Of a DNA stretch of 64,000 nt, positions 33,471-42,437 are shown one piece after another. Numbering within the stretch: position 1 is the stretch's first letter; every line of letters begins with the position of its first letter. The notes beneath the pieces are model-generated. The model saw only the letters and a program-made list of their open reading frames with translations. It searched no databases and was not told the DNA's origin. A program made the translations under genes and the position numbers. This stretch comes from Pseudomonas sp. S37 (GTDB lineage Bacteria; Pseudomonadota; Gammaproteobacteria; Pseudomonadales; Pseudomonadaceae), in contig NZ_JACVZC010000013.1 in assembly GCF_016658545.1 (NCBI RefSeq), forward strand, positions 1-64,000. Reading direction: 5' to 3'.

Positions 33471-34370
33471 ATGAAATACCACCAGCTCAAAGCCTTCGTC
33501 ACCATCGTCGAGGAAGGCAGCATTCGTGCAGCAGCACGGCATCTGCACCTGTCGCCTGCTGCGCTGACCAAAGCCATCAAGGAACTCGAGCACGTCCTGG
33601 GCGTGTCGTTGATCGTGCGCACCACCCGGGGCGTGCAACTGACTGCCATCGGACAGCAGCTCAACGTCCGCGCCCGGCTCATCGTTGCCGAGATGCAGCG
33701 CGCCCGCGAAGATGTCGAGCAAGCACGCGACGGGGCCGTCGGCTCGCTGGCGGCCGCCATCACCCCGGCCACGGCCCTGACCATCCTGCCGGAGGCCTTT
33801 GCCGCCTTCCGCCGTCGCTTTCCTGGCGCACGGGTCAACATCAGCGAAGGCTTCCCGGGTACCGCGTTACGGAAACTGCACGACGGCACACTTGATTTTG
33901 CCGTGTTGGCGATGGGAGCCGAGACGATCGCCGACGAATTCGAGCACGCGCCGCTGTACCGGAGCGAGCTGGTGGTGGTCGCCAGGCACGGCCATCCCCT
34001 GTCGCACGCCACCAGCCTCGCAGAACTGGTCGATGCCGACTGGCTGCTCAACCTGGCGCCGGACAGCTCATCCCAGGTGCTGTTCGATGCCTTCCACCGG
34101 CAGGGCCTGCCGACACCGACGCGTATCGTCGAGTGCCTGAGCTATGGCGTTTCCCATGGCCTGGTCCAAGGCTCCGACCTGATCACGGCCATGCCCCGCC
34201 AGTTGCTGGACTTCAAGTGGCAACGCTCGGTGTCGGTGCTGCCACTTGCAGACACCATCCCGCCGATATCGATGCAGATCGTCACCCGGCGCAACAGCCC
34301 GCCCACCCCTGCGGCCAGCCTGTTGATCGACTGCCTGCAGGACGCTGCCAGAAGGCGCGGGCTGGCCTGA
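33471..34370 (+). CDS. LysR-family regulator
   Basis: 299 residues from the ATG at 33471. N-terminal winged HTH (LKAFVTIVEEGSIRAAARHL, SPAALTKAIKELEHVLGVSL) and a type 2 periplasmic-binding-like effector domain. It is divergent from the M20 amidohydrolase, the classical LysR arrangement, so it probably responds to the amide substrate or its product. The longer upstream frame overlaps the M20 gene and is rejected. Confidence 0.92.
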   Translation: MKYHQLKAFVTIVEEGSIRAAARHLHLSPAALTKAIKELEHVLGVSLIVRTTRGVQLTAIGQQLNVRARLIVAEMQRAREDVEQARDGAVGSLAAAITPATALTILPEAFAAFRRRFPGARVNISEGFPGTALRKLHDGTLDFAVLAMGAETIADEFEHAPLYRSELVVVARHGHPLSHATSLAELVDADWLLNLAPDSSSQVLFDAFHRQGLPTPTRIVECLSYGVSHGLVQGSDLITAMPRQLLDFKWQRSVSVLPLADTIPPISMQIVTRRNSPPTPAASLLIDCLQDAARRRGLA

Positions 34371-34387
34371 GCGTCGAGGGTGGCAAA

Positions 34388-34411
34388 CCACGGTGAACAC
34401 CGTGGCTTTTT
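34388..34411 (+). terminator. Rho-independent terminator
   Basis: CCACGGTG-AA-CACCGTGG followed by CTTTTTG, 18 bases after the LysR stop. Confidence 0.85.
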
Positions 34412-34528
34412 GTTGGCTCGTTAACCCGCCGTGGAGATCGTAGCCTTGCCCCTGCGCCGCCCAAGGTCAAACGGGAGCGGCGCCTGTGCTCGATCACTCG
34501 AAAAACAATAATCGGAGAGCCGCCCTTC

Positions 34529-36043
34529 ATGCGCCCGACATCGAAACACCGCTCCTTCACTACCGTCTTCCTGGTCGAGCTGTGGGAACGCTTCGGCTTC
34601 TACGGCATGGCCGCGCTGCTGGTGCTGTTCATGATCGACAAACTCGGCTTCGAGGACAGCCGCGCCAACCTGACCTGGGGCGCCTTCAGTGCCCTGGCGT
34701 TTGCCGCCCCCGCCATCGGCGGCTGGATCGGCGACCGGGTTCTCGGCGCGCGCCGCACCATGATCGCTGGCGCCGTGGTGCTGTGCAGCGGCTACCTGAT
34801 GCTGGCCCTGGCCCGGCAGGAACTGCCCTACCTATTTGCGGCCCTGAGCGTGATCGTGGTCGGCAATGGCCTGTTCAAGGCCAATGCCGCCAGCCTGGTT
34901 CGGCGCATCTACGAAGGCGATGAGGCGCGCATCGACAGCGCCTTCACCACCTACTACCTGGCGATCAACCTCGGGGCGGCGGCCTCAATGCTGGCGACGC
35001 CCTGGATCAAGGACCACTGGGGCTGGAGCGCAGCCTTCGCGGTATGTTGCGCCGGCATGGCCATCGGCATTCTCAACTTCCTGCTGATGTACCGCACGCT
35101 GGCACACATTGGCTCGCCCGCCGATAGCCAGCCGGTGTGTTGGAAGCGCGTCGCCGGCATCGTGGTCGGCGCTTTGGCATTGTGCTTGTTCACCGCCCTG
35201 GTCCTCGAACACACTTTGCTGGCCACCTTCACCATCTGGGCCGCCGGGCTCAGCATTCTGTCGATCTTTGTTTACATGACGATCAGAGCGGCGCCAGCGG
35301 AGCGCGCCGGACTACTGGCAGCACTCATACTGACCCTGCAGGTGTTCCTGTTCTTCATCTTCTACCAACAGCAATACACCTCCATCACGCTGTTCGCACT
35401 GCGCAATGTCGACCCCCGCTTCACCTTCTTCGGCCACACGCTGTTCACCTGGAGTGCCGCCCAGTTCCAGGCGCTCAGCGCTATCTGGATCATCGTCCTG
35501 GGCCCGTTCCTGGTCTTGCTCTACAACCGGCTGGCCAGCCGTGGCCACGATGCCCCGGTCGCGGTGAAGTTCACCCTCGGCTTCGCTGCGGTCGCGGCCA
35601 GCTTCTTTCTGCTCGCGGTCAGCGGGCAGTTCGCGGTGGACGGTAGAGTGTCGTCCTGGTTCGTGGTATGGAGCTATGCGCTGTATGCGCTCGGCGATTT
35701 GCTGATCAGTGGCCTGGGCCTGGCGATGATCTCGCGCTATGTGCCAATAAGGATGAGTGGCTTCATGATGGGCGCTTATCTGGTGGCTGCGGGAGTAGCT
35801 CAGTACCTGGGCAGTGCGGTGGCGAACCTTGCGCAATTGCCGCCAGCGGGCATGCAGGCGGCCCTGTCGCTACCGCTCTACATGCGTTTGTTCAACGGGC
35901 TTGGGTGGGCAGCTCTAGGGGGAATGACGCTGGCGTTACTGTTGTTACCGTTGCTGAAAAGACTGTCGCTGGCTCATCAGAGCAATACGACAGAACTGGA
36001 AGAAGCAAGTACTACTATTGAGCGTCCAGCAGTTACTGGCTAG
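34529..36043 (+). CDS. POT/PTR2 family proton-coupled peptide transporter
   Basis: 504 residues with 12-14 transmembrane helices. The POT signature VELWERFGFYGM (ExxER-F-YG) in the first helix binds proton and peptide. FKANAASLV and TYYLAINLGAA belong to the PTR2 motif set. It imports di- and tripeptides with protons. A GGAG site (34513-34516) precedes the ATG. It stands as a single gene with terminators on each side; proximity to the M20 enzyme may be fortuitous. Confidence 0.92.
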   Translation: MRPTSKHRSFTTVFLVELWERFGFYGMAALLVLFMIDKLGFEDSRANLTWGAFSALAFAAPAIGGWIGDRVLGARRTMIAGAVVLCSGYLMLALARQELPYLFAALSVIVVGNGLFKANAASLVRRIYEGDEARIDSAFTTYYLAINLGAAASMLATPWIKDHWGWSAAFAVCCAGMAIGILNFLLMYRTLAHIGSPADSQPVCWKRVAGIVVGALALCLFTALVLEHTLLATFTIWAAGLSILSIFVYMTIRAAPAERAGLLAALILTLQVFLFFIFYQQQYTSITLFALRNVDPRFTFFGHTLFTWSAAQFQALSAIWIIVLGPFLVLLYNRLASRGHDAPVAVKFTLGFAAVAASFFLLAVSGQFAVDGRVSSWFVVWSYALYALGDLLISGLGLAMISRYVPIRMSGFMMGAYLVAAGVAQYLGSAVANLAQLPPAGMQAALSLPLYMRLFNGLGWAALGGMTLALLLLPLLKRLSLAHQSNTTELEEASTTIERPAVTG

Positions 36044-36143
36044 CCGGCGGCGACGACCACCGCTTCCCAGTGTACCCGCAGCGAGTTGCTGACATCCCTG
36101 ACTTGGCCCGACTCAATGGCACAGAGCGGACATTGACTGCGTC

Positions 36144-36198
36144 CAAAAAAAGGCTGCACCACCTGTATCGCACGTATGCAATTGAGGAGGTGCAGCCT
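36144..36198 (-). terminator. Rho-independent terminator of the aminotransferase operon
   Basis: On the minus strand AGGCTGCACC ... GGTGCAGCCT followed by TTTTTTT (plus-strand A run 36144-36150). Ten-base perfect arms with a 28-base loop. Confidence 0.75.
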
Positions 36199-36229
36199 TT
36201 CGCTGCTCTACTTCAGCGTGGTTATCTAG

Positions 36230-37438
36230 CTATCTCGCACCCTCGCAAAAGCGGTGGATGGCCTGGCACGCCGCACGCAGAGAATCGTCATCGAGCGCAT
36301 AAGCAATACGGAGGTAGCCAGAAAGACCAAAAGCACTGCCCTGAACGACTGCAACGTTGGCCTCCTCCAGCAAGGCCAGGGCCACGGCCTCATCATTGAC
36401 CAACTCACAACCGGCGGGAGAACGTTTGCCGATCAACCCTGAACAGTCGGCGAAAGCGTAGAAAGCCCCACCTGGAATTTCGCAGCTGATGCCCGGCGCC
36501 TGGTTGAGCAACTGGACCATGAAATCGCGACGCCGCTGGAAGACTTCGCGGCTATGAGCGATGAAGTCTTTCGGACCGTCGAGGGCAGCGATTGCTGCGT
36601 GCTGCGAGATGGAACAGGCACCTGAGGTCTGCTGCCCCTGAAGCTTCTCCATCGCCTCGAGCAGCCAGCGGGGACCGGTAGCAAACCCGATTCGCCAACC
36701 CGTCATGGCATAGGCTTTCGACACGCCGTTCATGGTCAACGTTCGTGCAGCCAGACGTGGTTCAACCTGGGCAAGCGTGAGGAAGTCACGGTTGTCGAAA
36801 ATCAGGTGCTCATAGATGTCGTCAGCGAGAATCAGAACCTGCGGATGGGCCAGCAACACCTCAGCCAGAGCCTGCAGTTCGTCGCGATCGTACACAGCGC
36901 CCGTGGGATTGGACGGCGAATTCAGGATCAGCCCGCGGGTGTTCGGGCCGATGGCTTCGGCCAGTGCTTGCGGGGTCAGCTTGAAGCTCGATTCGGCGCC
37001 GCAAGCGACAATGCGCGACTCGCCACCACACAGCTCAACCATTTCCGGATAACTGACCCAGTACGGCGCGGGGATCACAACTTCGTCGCCTTCGTTGAGG
37101 GTTGCGGCCAGGGCATTGAAGATGACTTGCTTGCCGCCGCTGCAAACCAGCGTGTCCTGCCAGCTGACGTCGAGACCATTTTCACGCTGGTATTTGCGCG
37201 CGATAGCTTCCCGCAATGTACGAAGGCCGGCCACCTGCGTGTAGCGAGTGTGACCATTGTTGATTGCACTGATGGCTGCAGTACGGATGTGCTCCGGCGT
37301 ATCGAAGTCAGGCTCACCCGCGCAAAGCGAAATGATCTTCGCCCCTTCTGCGCGTCGTGCAGCCACACGGTCGATTATCTTATAGGTTGCCGAAGGCTTG
37401 GCAGCCTCCAAGCGACGGTTCAGCGTTTCCAGGCTCAC
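36230..37438 (-). CDS. class I PLP aminotransferase (AspC-like)
   Basis: 402 residues. N-terminal PSATYKIIDR and LCAGEPDFDTPEHI, SNPTGAVYD, and the PLP lysine motif SKAYAMTGWRIGFATG identify subgroup I-gamma aspartate-type aminotransferases. Its ATG overlaps the stop of the RraA-like gene before it, so it is the last gene of the four-gene operon 39390 to 36230. Beside three HMG-aldolase-like genes it may convert a 4-substituted glutamate to the oxo-acid that the aldolases cleave (inference). Confidence 0.9.
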   Translation of the reverse strand: MSLETLNRRLEAAKPSATYKIIDRVAARRAEGAKIISLCAGEPDFDTPEHIRTAAISAINNGHTRYTQVAGLRTLREAIARKYQRENGLDVSWQDTLVCSGGKQVIFNALAATLNEGDEVVIPAPYWVSYPEMVELCGGESRIVACGAESSFKLTPQALAEAIGPNTRGLILNSPSNPTGAVYDRDELQALAEVLLAHPQVLILADDIYEHLIFDNRDFLTLAQVEPRLAARTLTMNGVSKAYAMTGWRIGFATGPRWLLEAMEKLQGQQTSGACSISQHAAIAALDGPKDFIAHSREVFQRRRDFMVQLLNQAPGISCEIPGGAFYAFADCSGLIGKRSPAGCELVNDEAVALALLEEANVAVVQGSAFGLSGYLRIAYALDDDSLRAACQAIHRFCEGAR

Positions 37439-38064
37439 GCGTGTTCCTCCGGGTGAGTAAGGCCCATGAGGTCCATGGTCGTGTGCCCCTCGCGCAGCTT
37501 GGCCATGAAAGCTGCTTCTTTATCAGCACGCTTCTGACCTTCACGAAGCGTGCGCTCTACTGCATGCGCCGGGATGATGATCACGCCGTCCTCGTCCGCG
37601 ACGACCAGATCGCCGGCGCTTACTTGTGCACCGCTGAAGCCGAACGGTTTACCTACTGAAGGCGTGGTCGCCTTGACGGTACCTTTGACCGAGATACCCC
37701 GCGCGAACACCGGGAAGCCATGCGCTTCAAGCGCGGCGATGTCGCGTACACCGCCGTTGATTACCAAGCCGACAATGCCTGCGGCTTGCGCCGCCACCGT
37801 GAGCACTTCACCCCAGTAGCCAGCAATGAAGTCGGCGCAATCACAAACCAGGACGCTGCCGCGCGGCGCTTTGGCCACGGCCAAGTGCAGGCCCAGGTTG
37901 TCACCAGGCGAACACTGCAGCGGGTATGCGGGCGCAGCAATGAAGGCGCCCTTCCAGACAGCGCGAATCTTGCGGTCGACCGCACATGGCAGCCCAGAGG
38001 CCTCATACAGGGTGGAACTGCCGAGGACCTTTGCAATGTTCTGATAATCGTGTGGAAGGCTCAT
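37435..38064 (-). CDS. RraA/HMG-CHA aldolase-like protein 1
   Basis: 209 residues of the RraA-like fold, which includes 4-hydroxy-4-methyl-2-oxoglutarate and 4-carboxy-4-hydroxy-2-oxoadipate aldolases. The metal-site pair is kept in VINGGVRD (Arg107, Asp108), with DEDGVIIIP in the C-terminal region. These enzymes release pyruvate from branched hydroxy-oxo acids. It overlaps both neighbours by four bases. It is more divergent than the other two copies, so likely has a different substrate. Confidence 0.88.
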   Translation of the reverse strand: MSLPHDYQNIAKVLGSSTLYEASGLPCAVDRKIRAVWKGAFIAAPAYPLQCSPGDNLGLHLAVAKAPRGSVLVCDCADFIAGYWGEVLTVAAQAAGIVGLVINGGVRDIAALEAHGFPVFARGISVKGTVKATTPSVGKPFGFSGAQVSAGDLVVADEDGVIIIPAHAVERTLREGQKRADKEAAFMAKLREGHTTMDLMGLTHPEEHA

Positions 38065-38726
38065 GGCTGTTTGCTCTGCAGGGAGTAGTAACCGAGGGCG
38101 GCACGCGCTTCTTTGAGGCGCTTGCCAGTGGCGATCTGTTCGCGGATCTGTGCTTCGACGTGTTCGATGCGACGGGCCGTTTCAGCGACCTCCTGCGCAC
38201 GATTGCGAGGGACGATGACGACACCGTTGGCGTCAGCGACAACGATGTCGCGGGCGCAGACTCGAGCTTGGCCAACCGACACCGGATGGTTTACACCCAC
38301 GACTTCCACGCGGTCCTTACCGGTACGCATGAAACGGCCTTTGCTGAACAGCGGGTAGCCTTCGCCCAGCGCCTTGTTCACATCGCGGCAGACTCCGTCA
38401 ATGACCGTGCCAGCAATACCCCGGGCCAGTGCGTACTGGGTCATGATGTCGCCCCACACCGTGCAATCGGTACGGCCGTCATTGGCGATGACCACCACAT
38501 CGCCTGGTGCTACTTCATCAATGAAGTCACCGACAGTACCGGGCGGTGTGCTCGCGCTGACGTACTGAACAGTGAAGGCAGGACCGACCACGACCTGGCT
38601 GTAGTTGGCCAATGGCGCGATACCGAAGGCCTGGCCTGGAAGGCCCAGTTTATCCATCGCGTCGGACACCGTCGGGGTATCCAAGCCCTCGAACAAGGCA
38701 ACCAGGTCTTTATCAGAAAGGCTCAT
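38061..38726 (-). CDS. RraA/HMG aldolase-like protein 2
   Basis: 221 residues. Metal-site motif VIDGVCRD (Arg114, Asp115); N-terminal LDTPTVSDAMDKLGLPG is the family opening. The ATG at 38726 follows the preceding stop by one base and the stop overlaps the next gene. Related to copy 3 (38728-39390), so these two are probably an in-place duplication; each keeps the catalytic Asp and can be active. Confidence 0.88.
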   Translation of the reverse strand: MSLSDKDLVALFEGLDTPTVSDAMDKLGLPGQAFGIAPLANYSQVVVGPAFTVQYVSASTPPGTVGDFIDEVAPGDVVVIANDGRTDCTVWGDIMTQYALARGIAGTVIDGVCRDVNKALGEGYPLFSKGRFMRTGKDRVEVVGVNHPVSVGQARVCARDIVVADANGVVIVPRNRAQEVAETARRIEHVEAQIREQIATGKRLKEARAALGYYSLQSKQP

Positions 38727-38727
38727 A

Positions 38728-39390
38728 TCAGTGCTCCACCTTGATGGCTTCGAATTGCGTGTCGTGCATGACTTCTTCGACCGAGCGACCGGCGCGAACA
38801 GCGTCGACCATGCCGGCTTGGCGGCGGTCAATACGCTCGGCCAGATCAAGCACTTTCTCGATGGCATTGGCCGGAACGAAAACGGTGCCGCATTCGTCGG
38901 CAATCACGTAATCGCCCTCATCAACTTCAACACCCGCCATGCGAACTTTGACGGCCGCGTTAATCTGGATGAGTCGGTTGCGCGCGCTGATCATGGTCAC
39001 GCCGCGACCGAAGACCGGGTAACCGATATCTGCGCTGCCGCAGATGTCGCGGCTGAAGCCATCGATGATCGAGCCACGAATGCCTTTGCGCTGGGCTGCG
39101 TTGGCCAGGATGTCGCCCCAGCTGGAGATACCGTCGACACCACCGGCGATCACCAGCACGCGGTCATCGGTGGTGACCTGCTCCACGACCGGGGTAATCA
39201 GGTGAACGGTGGGGGCCACGTTCTGCTTTGGCCCCAACTGCACGGTGCTGGCTCGGCCGACAATTTTGGGGCAGTTCCAGAGCGGCATCAGGCCGTTAGT
39301 GGCGCCAGGCAGTTCGAGGAAGTCCAGAGCGTCCGACACTGTGTTGGTATCGAGCGCAGCCAGGCGTTCAAGCGGGGCTTTCAAGCTCAT
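38728..39390 (-). CDS. RraA/HMG aldolase-like protein 3
   Basis: 220 residues, first gene of the operon. Family opening LDTNTVSDALDFLELPG and metal-site SIIDGFSRD (Arg114, Asp115). The ATG at 39390 is preferred; the frame stays open to 39480 but would run through the promoter region shared with LysR. The upstream 107 bases face the divergent LysR gene, the probable regulator. Confidence 0.88.
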   Translation of the reverse strand: MSLKAPLERLAALDTNTVSDALDFLELPGATNGLMPLWNCPKIVGRASTVQLGPKQNVAPTVHLITPVVEQVTTDDRVLVIAGGVDGISSWGDILANAAQRKGIRGSIIDGFSRDICGSADIGYPVFGRGVTMISARNRLIQINAAVKVRMAGVEVDEGDYVIADECGTVFVPANAIEKVLDLAERIDRRQAGMVDAVRAGRSVEEVMHDTQFEAIKVEH

Positions 39391-39497
39391 CTGTTGCAGG
39401 CCTCTTGTAGGTGAGGCTTGAGTATCTGCGCCGAGTTTTGATACGTATATTACGAAGAAGCTAAGCTTGTTATATCCCAAACCTATGGAAAAGCGCC

Positions 39498-40397
39498 GTG
39501 ATCAACTTTCGCTTGATACGCCACCTTTGGCTGTTCCTGGCTGTGGCAGAAGACCAGAATTTCAGTCGCGCGGCCAAGCGGCTGGGTATGTCGCAACCGC
39601 CGTTAACCGAACAGATCCAGGCGCTCGAACAGTCGCTACGCGTTCAACTTTTTACCCGTTCTCGCCGCGGAGCACAGCTGACTGCCGCCGGTGCCGCGAT
39701 TCTTCCCGCAGTCCGGAAATTCGCAGATCAACTGGAGCGACTCGAGTTGGCGGTTCACGAAGCCGTCGCAGGCCATGCCGGCGTGGTGACCATCGGGGCC
39801 ATTACATCGGCGATGATCGACGTGCTACCGCCGTTGATCGAGCGCTTCAAACAGAATCATCCGTTGATTACGGTATCGGTTCGGGAGATAGATAGCGCTG
39901 AAGCCATACCCGCACTGGAAGCGGGTGATATCGATATTGCATTCGCACGCCTGGAAGGGCATCTCGGTCGACATATTCAATCCTTGCCGTTGTCCGAAGA
40001 CAGGCTGGCCGTAGCGCTACCCAAAGACCATCCCTTGGCTGCCAAGGAGTCAATTTCTCTACAAGCGCTCGCGGACGAAACCCTGGTCATGGCTTCACGG
40101 GATGTGAGCCCTGTGTACTTCGACTACCTGGTTGGGCAGTGCAAAGCCAGCGGCTTCGCACCGCGCATCGTCCACCAGGTGCGGTCCGTATCGTCACAAG
40201 TCGCCTTTGTCAGTTGCGGACAAGGCATCGCATTGGTACCGACGTCTATGGGTAAACTCGCGCCGGAGAATGTCCTTATCCGCCCCCTGCATCCCGAAGT
40301 GAAAGTGGTGATCACGGCCATGGCCTGGCATAGCGAGCACAAAAAACCATTGGTGGAGGCAATGATCGACCATGCAAGACAAGATTTGCAGTCATAG
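39498..40397 (+). CDS. LysR-family regulator of the RraA operon
   Basis: 299 residues from a GTG. LysR HTH (LFLAVAEDQNFSRAAKRLGM, SQPPLTEQIQALEQSLRVQL) and effector domain. Divergent from the aldolase operon with 107 bases between starts, containing an AT-rich core (ATACGTATATTACG) where a T-N11-A LysR box can be placed. It probably activates the operon with a hydroxy-oxo-acid as inducer (inference). Confidence 0.9.
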   Translation: MINFRLIRHLWLFLAVAEDQNFSRAAKRLGMSQPPLTEQIQALEQSLRVQLFTRSRRGAQLTAAGAAILPAVRKFADQLERLELAVHEAVAGHAGVVTIGAITSAMIDVLPPLIERFKQNHPLITVSVREIDSAEAIPALEAGDIDIAFARLEGHLGRHIQSLPLSEDRLAVALPKDHPLAAKESISLQALADETLVMASRDVSPVYFDYLVGQCKASGFAPRIVHQVRSVSSQVAFVSCGQGIALVPTSMGKLAPENVLIRPLHPEVKVVITAMAWHSEHKKPLVEAMIDHARQDLQS

Positions 40398-40487
40398 GCC
40401 AGGCGTATGACAGGGTTCGTGGCTTCGTATTTTACAAATCATTTGGCGCGTTCAACATTGGGGACTCTGTTATAGGAGTTTGTAACC

Positions 40488-41297
40488 GTGCCCCATGCAG
40501 CTCGCTTCACGTACGAGAAAGTCCCACTGACCATCGATGGTGTACAGCTCGATCTGGCGGTGATACACCGCACCGGGCCAAAAACACCCATCCTGTTCCT
40601 CCACGGTTTCGGTTCCACCAAAGAAGACTACGCCGATATCACGCTGCAAGCGTCTTTCGAAGGACACCCCTTCATCGCCTATGATGCGCCAGGCTGTGGT
40701 GAAACGGAGTGCGCCGACCTCTCGCGCATCAACATCCCATTCCTGGTGAAAACCGCGCAGGCCGTGCTCAGGCATTTCGGATTCGACAAGTTTCATCTGG
40801 TAGGCCATTCCATGGGGGGGCTGAGCGGCTTGGTATTGGCTCACGAAGAGCCTGATCGCATTCAAAGCTTCGTTGATATCGAAGGTAACATCGCACCTGA
40901 GGATTGCTTCCTCAGTCGGCAGACCCATGATCATGATCGTGAGGACGACGCGGGCTTCTTCCGTGATTTTATCAATCGCACCCGGTTGGCTTCTGATCCT
41001 GCAAGTGCACTCTATGCAGCCAGCCTCGCGCATAAAGTACGGACCGGCGCAGTGCGTGGCATTTTCGAATCGATGGTGGATTTGTCCGACAATGCTCAGT
41101 TGATGGACAAGTTCCTCGCACTACCCTTCCCGCGCCAATACATGTATGGGATAACCAACTCACACCTGTCCTACCTCGACCATATCGCTGCACAAGGTGT
41201 GGAGCTGGCGTGCATCCCTGATTGCGGTCATTTCCCGATGTATTCGAATCCCGCCCTGATGTGGAAGCACATCAAGGCTTTGCAAGACCGCGCCTGA
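40488..41297 (+). CDS. alpha/beta hydrolase
   Basis: 269 residues from a GTG with AGGAG nine bases upstream. LFLHGFGSTKED oxyanion segment; nucleophile elbow VGHSMGG (Ser about 107); His in PDCGHFPMY. The acid is less clear. Similar to meta-cleavage-product hydrolases and proline iminopeptidases. It follows the LysR gene in the same direction and may belong to the same pathway as the aldolase operon, for example by opening a lactone or ester. Confidence 0.85.
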   Translation: MPHAARFTYEKVPLTIDGVQLDLAVIHRTGPKTPILFLHGFGSTKEDYADITLQASFEGHPFIAYDAPGCGETECADLSRINIPFLVKTAQAVLRHFGFDKFHLVGHSMGGLSGLVLAHEEPDRIQSFVDIEGNIAPEDCFLSRQTHDHDREDDAGFFRDFINRTRLASDPASALYAASLAHKVRTGAVRGIFESMVDLSDNAQLMDKFLALPFPRQYMYGITNSHLSYLDHIAAQGVELACIPDCGHFPMYSNPALMWKHIKALQDRA

Positions 41298-41429
41298 GCG
41301 GATCATATCTTTACTCAGATGTCGCCAGGGCTAGATCATAAGCGAGGCTAATCGAGCATGAGCAACATTGATTAAACTGATGACCGGAAGGCATGCACAC
41401 TGTCGCCTTTTCCAATCGGGAGTCACCCA

Positions 41430-41837
41430 ATGTCAGGCGAAAAATCGATCACAGCGCTGCTCCGCGGCATGAGCCCTGTCCTCAACGAAGGCGACTATGT
41501 GTTCTGTACGGTTAACGATGCCGCAGCGCTTCAATGTACTGATGTGCTGGGTACATTCCGCGAAAAAGAAGGCCTTACCGCTATCATTGAGCGCGAGCGA
41601 GCCGACGCACTGGGCCTTGAGTACAGCTTCGTAGCCGCCTGGATCACCCTCACAATCCACTCTGCTCTGGATGCGGTGGGGCTGACGGCAGCATTCGCGA
41701 CTGCACTCGGTAAAGCCGATATCAGCTGCAACGTCATCGCCGCTTTCTATCATGATCACATTTTCGTTGGGAAGGATGACGCCACTAAAGCCATGGACGT
41801 CCTCCGCACGCTATCGAGCGGAGGTGAACCCAAGTAG
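41430..41837 (+). CDS. ACT-domain protein (135 aa)
   Basis: Two small alpha/beta units of the ACT type: GDYVFCTVND in the first part, and SFVAAWITLTIHSALDAVGL with VIAAFYHDHIFVGKDDATKA in the second. The family is annotated as ACT domain-containing (CASTOR/ACT_7-like) amino-acid binding protein. The ribosome site GGGAG is nine bases upstream. Probably a ligand sensor of amino acids; no partner enzyme is evident. Confidence 0.82.
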   Translation: MSGEKSITALLRGMSPVLNEGDYVFCTVNDAAALQCTDVLGTFREKEGLTAIIERERADALGLEYSFVAAWITLTIHSALDAVGLTAAFATALGKADISCNVIAAFYHDHIFVGKDDATKAMDVLRTLSSGGEPK

Positions 41838-41929
41838 GGCGTGACGATCACTGCTTTCGATCAGACTTACGTTGATCGAAAGCGTGGCCCCCTTGCCCTA
41901 CTGGCTCATTTCAGGACAGCGGGAAAACT

Positions 41930-42004
41930 GTACAAAAAAATCCCGCTGTATAGATTTCTCCCAACACCTGCACTATACCTTGTACATCCATCAGATTTTG
42001 TACA
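41930..42004 (+). promoter_or_regulatory. pair of TGTACA-type palindromes before the lipid operon
   Basis: TGTACA-N11-TGTATA at 41930-41952 and TGTACA-N12-TGTACA at 41981-42004, ten bases before the first gene. The second is perfect. From memory, sites of this form are bound by MerR-type LitR/CarH light regulators in P. putida. The close match suggests light- or singlet-oxygen-linked control. The first site has one base less in the spacer. Confidence 0.6.
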
Positions 42005-42014
42005 GGTATTGTGC

Positions 42015-42437
42015 ATGTCCACCTACCTGCAACATTTCACCGAACGCTTTGCCGCGCTGGATTCAGGCCACCTTGACCTGCTGGGTGACTTGTACAGCGA
42101 GGACATCACCTTCCGCGACCCACTGCATCAAATCAGTGGCCTGCCGGCCCTGCGTGCCTATTTCACCCAGCTGTACGCGAACGTTGCCGAGGTCAGCTAC
42201 ACCTTCGAAGGCCTCGACGAACCGCAACCGGGCTACGGCTATATTCGCTGGACCCTCAATTACCGCCACCCACGGCTGGCCCGTGGCCGGCCAATCAGCC
42301 TGCAAGGTTGCAGCCACCTGCGCTGGCGCGGCCGTGTGCACTTTCACCAGGACTACTTCGACGCCGGCGCCTTGCTGTACGAACATGTGCCGGTCATGGG
42401 CGGGGCCATACGCTGGCTCAAGGGCCGGCTGGCATGA
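42015..42437 (+). CDS. NTF2-like (SnoaL-like) protein
   Basis: 140 residues of the NTF2 cone fold: YSEDITFRDPLHQISGLPAL and GYIRWTLNYRH, ending in HQDYFDAGALLYEHVPVMGG. The N-terminal open frame from 41841 covers the operator and is rejected; the ATG at 42015 is only ten bases after the palindrome. First gene of a six-gene operon, overlapping the SDR by four bases. In related clusters it is the standard companion of the SDR, flavoprotein and fatty-acid synthase genes. Probably an enzyme or carrier for a lipid intermediate. Confidence 0.83.
   Translation: MSTYLQHFTERFAALDSGHLDLLGDLYSEDITFRDPLHQISGLPALRAYFTQLYANVAEVSYTFEGLDEPQPGYGYIRWTLNYRHPRLARGRPISLQGCSHLRWRGRVHFHQDYFDAGALLYEHVPVMGGAIRWLKGRLA

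Noticed and set aside
41841..42014. Longer N-terminus of the first NTF2-like protein
   Set aside because: The upstream frame would put the paired palindromes inside coding sequence and lacks a ribosome site; the ATG at 42015 begins the conserved domain.
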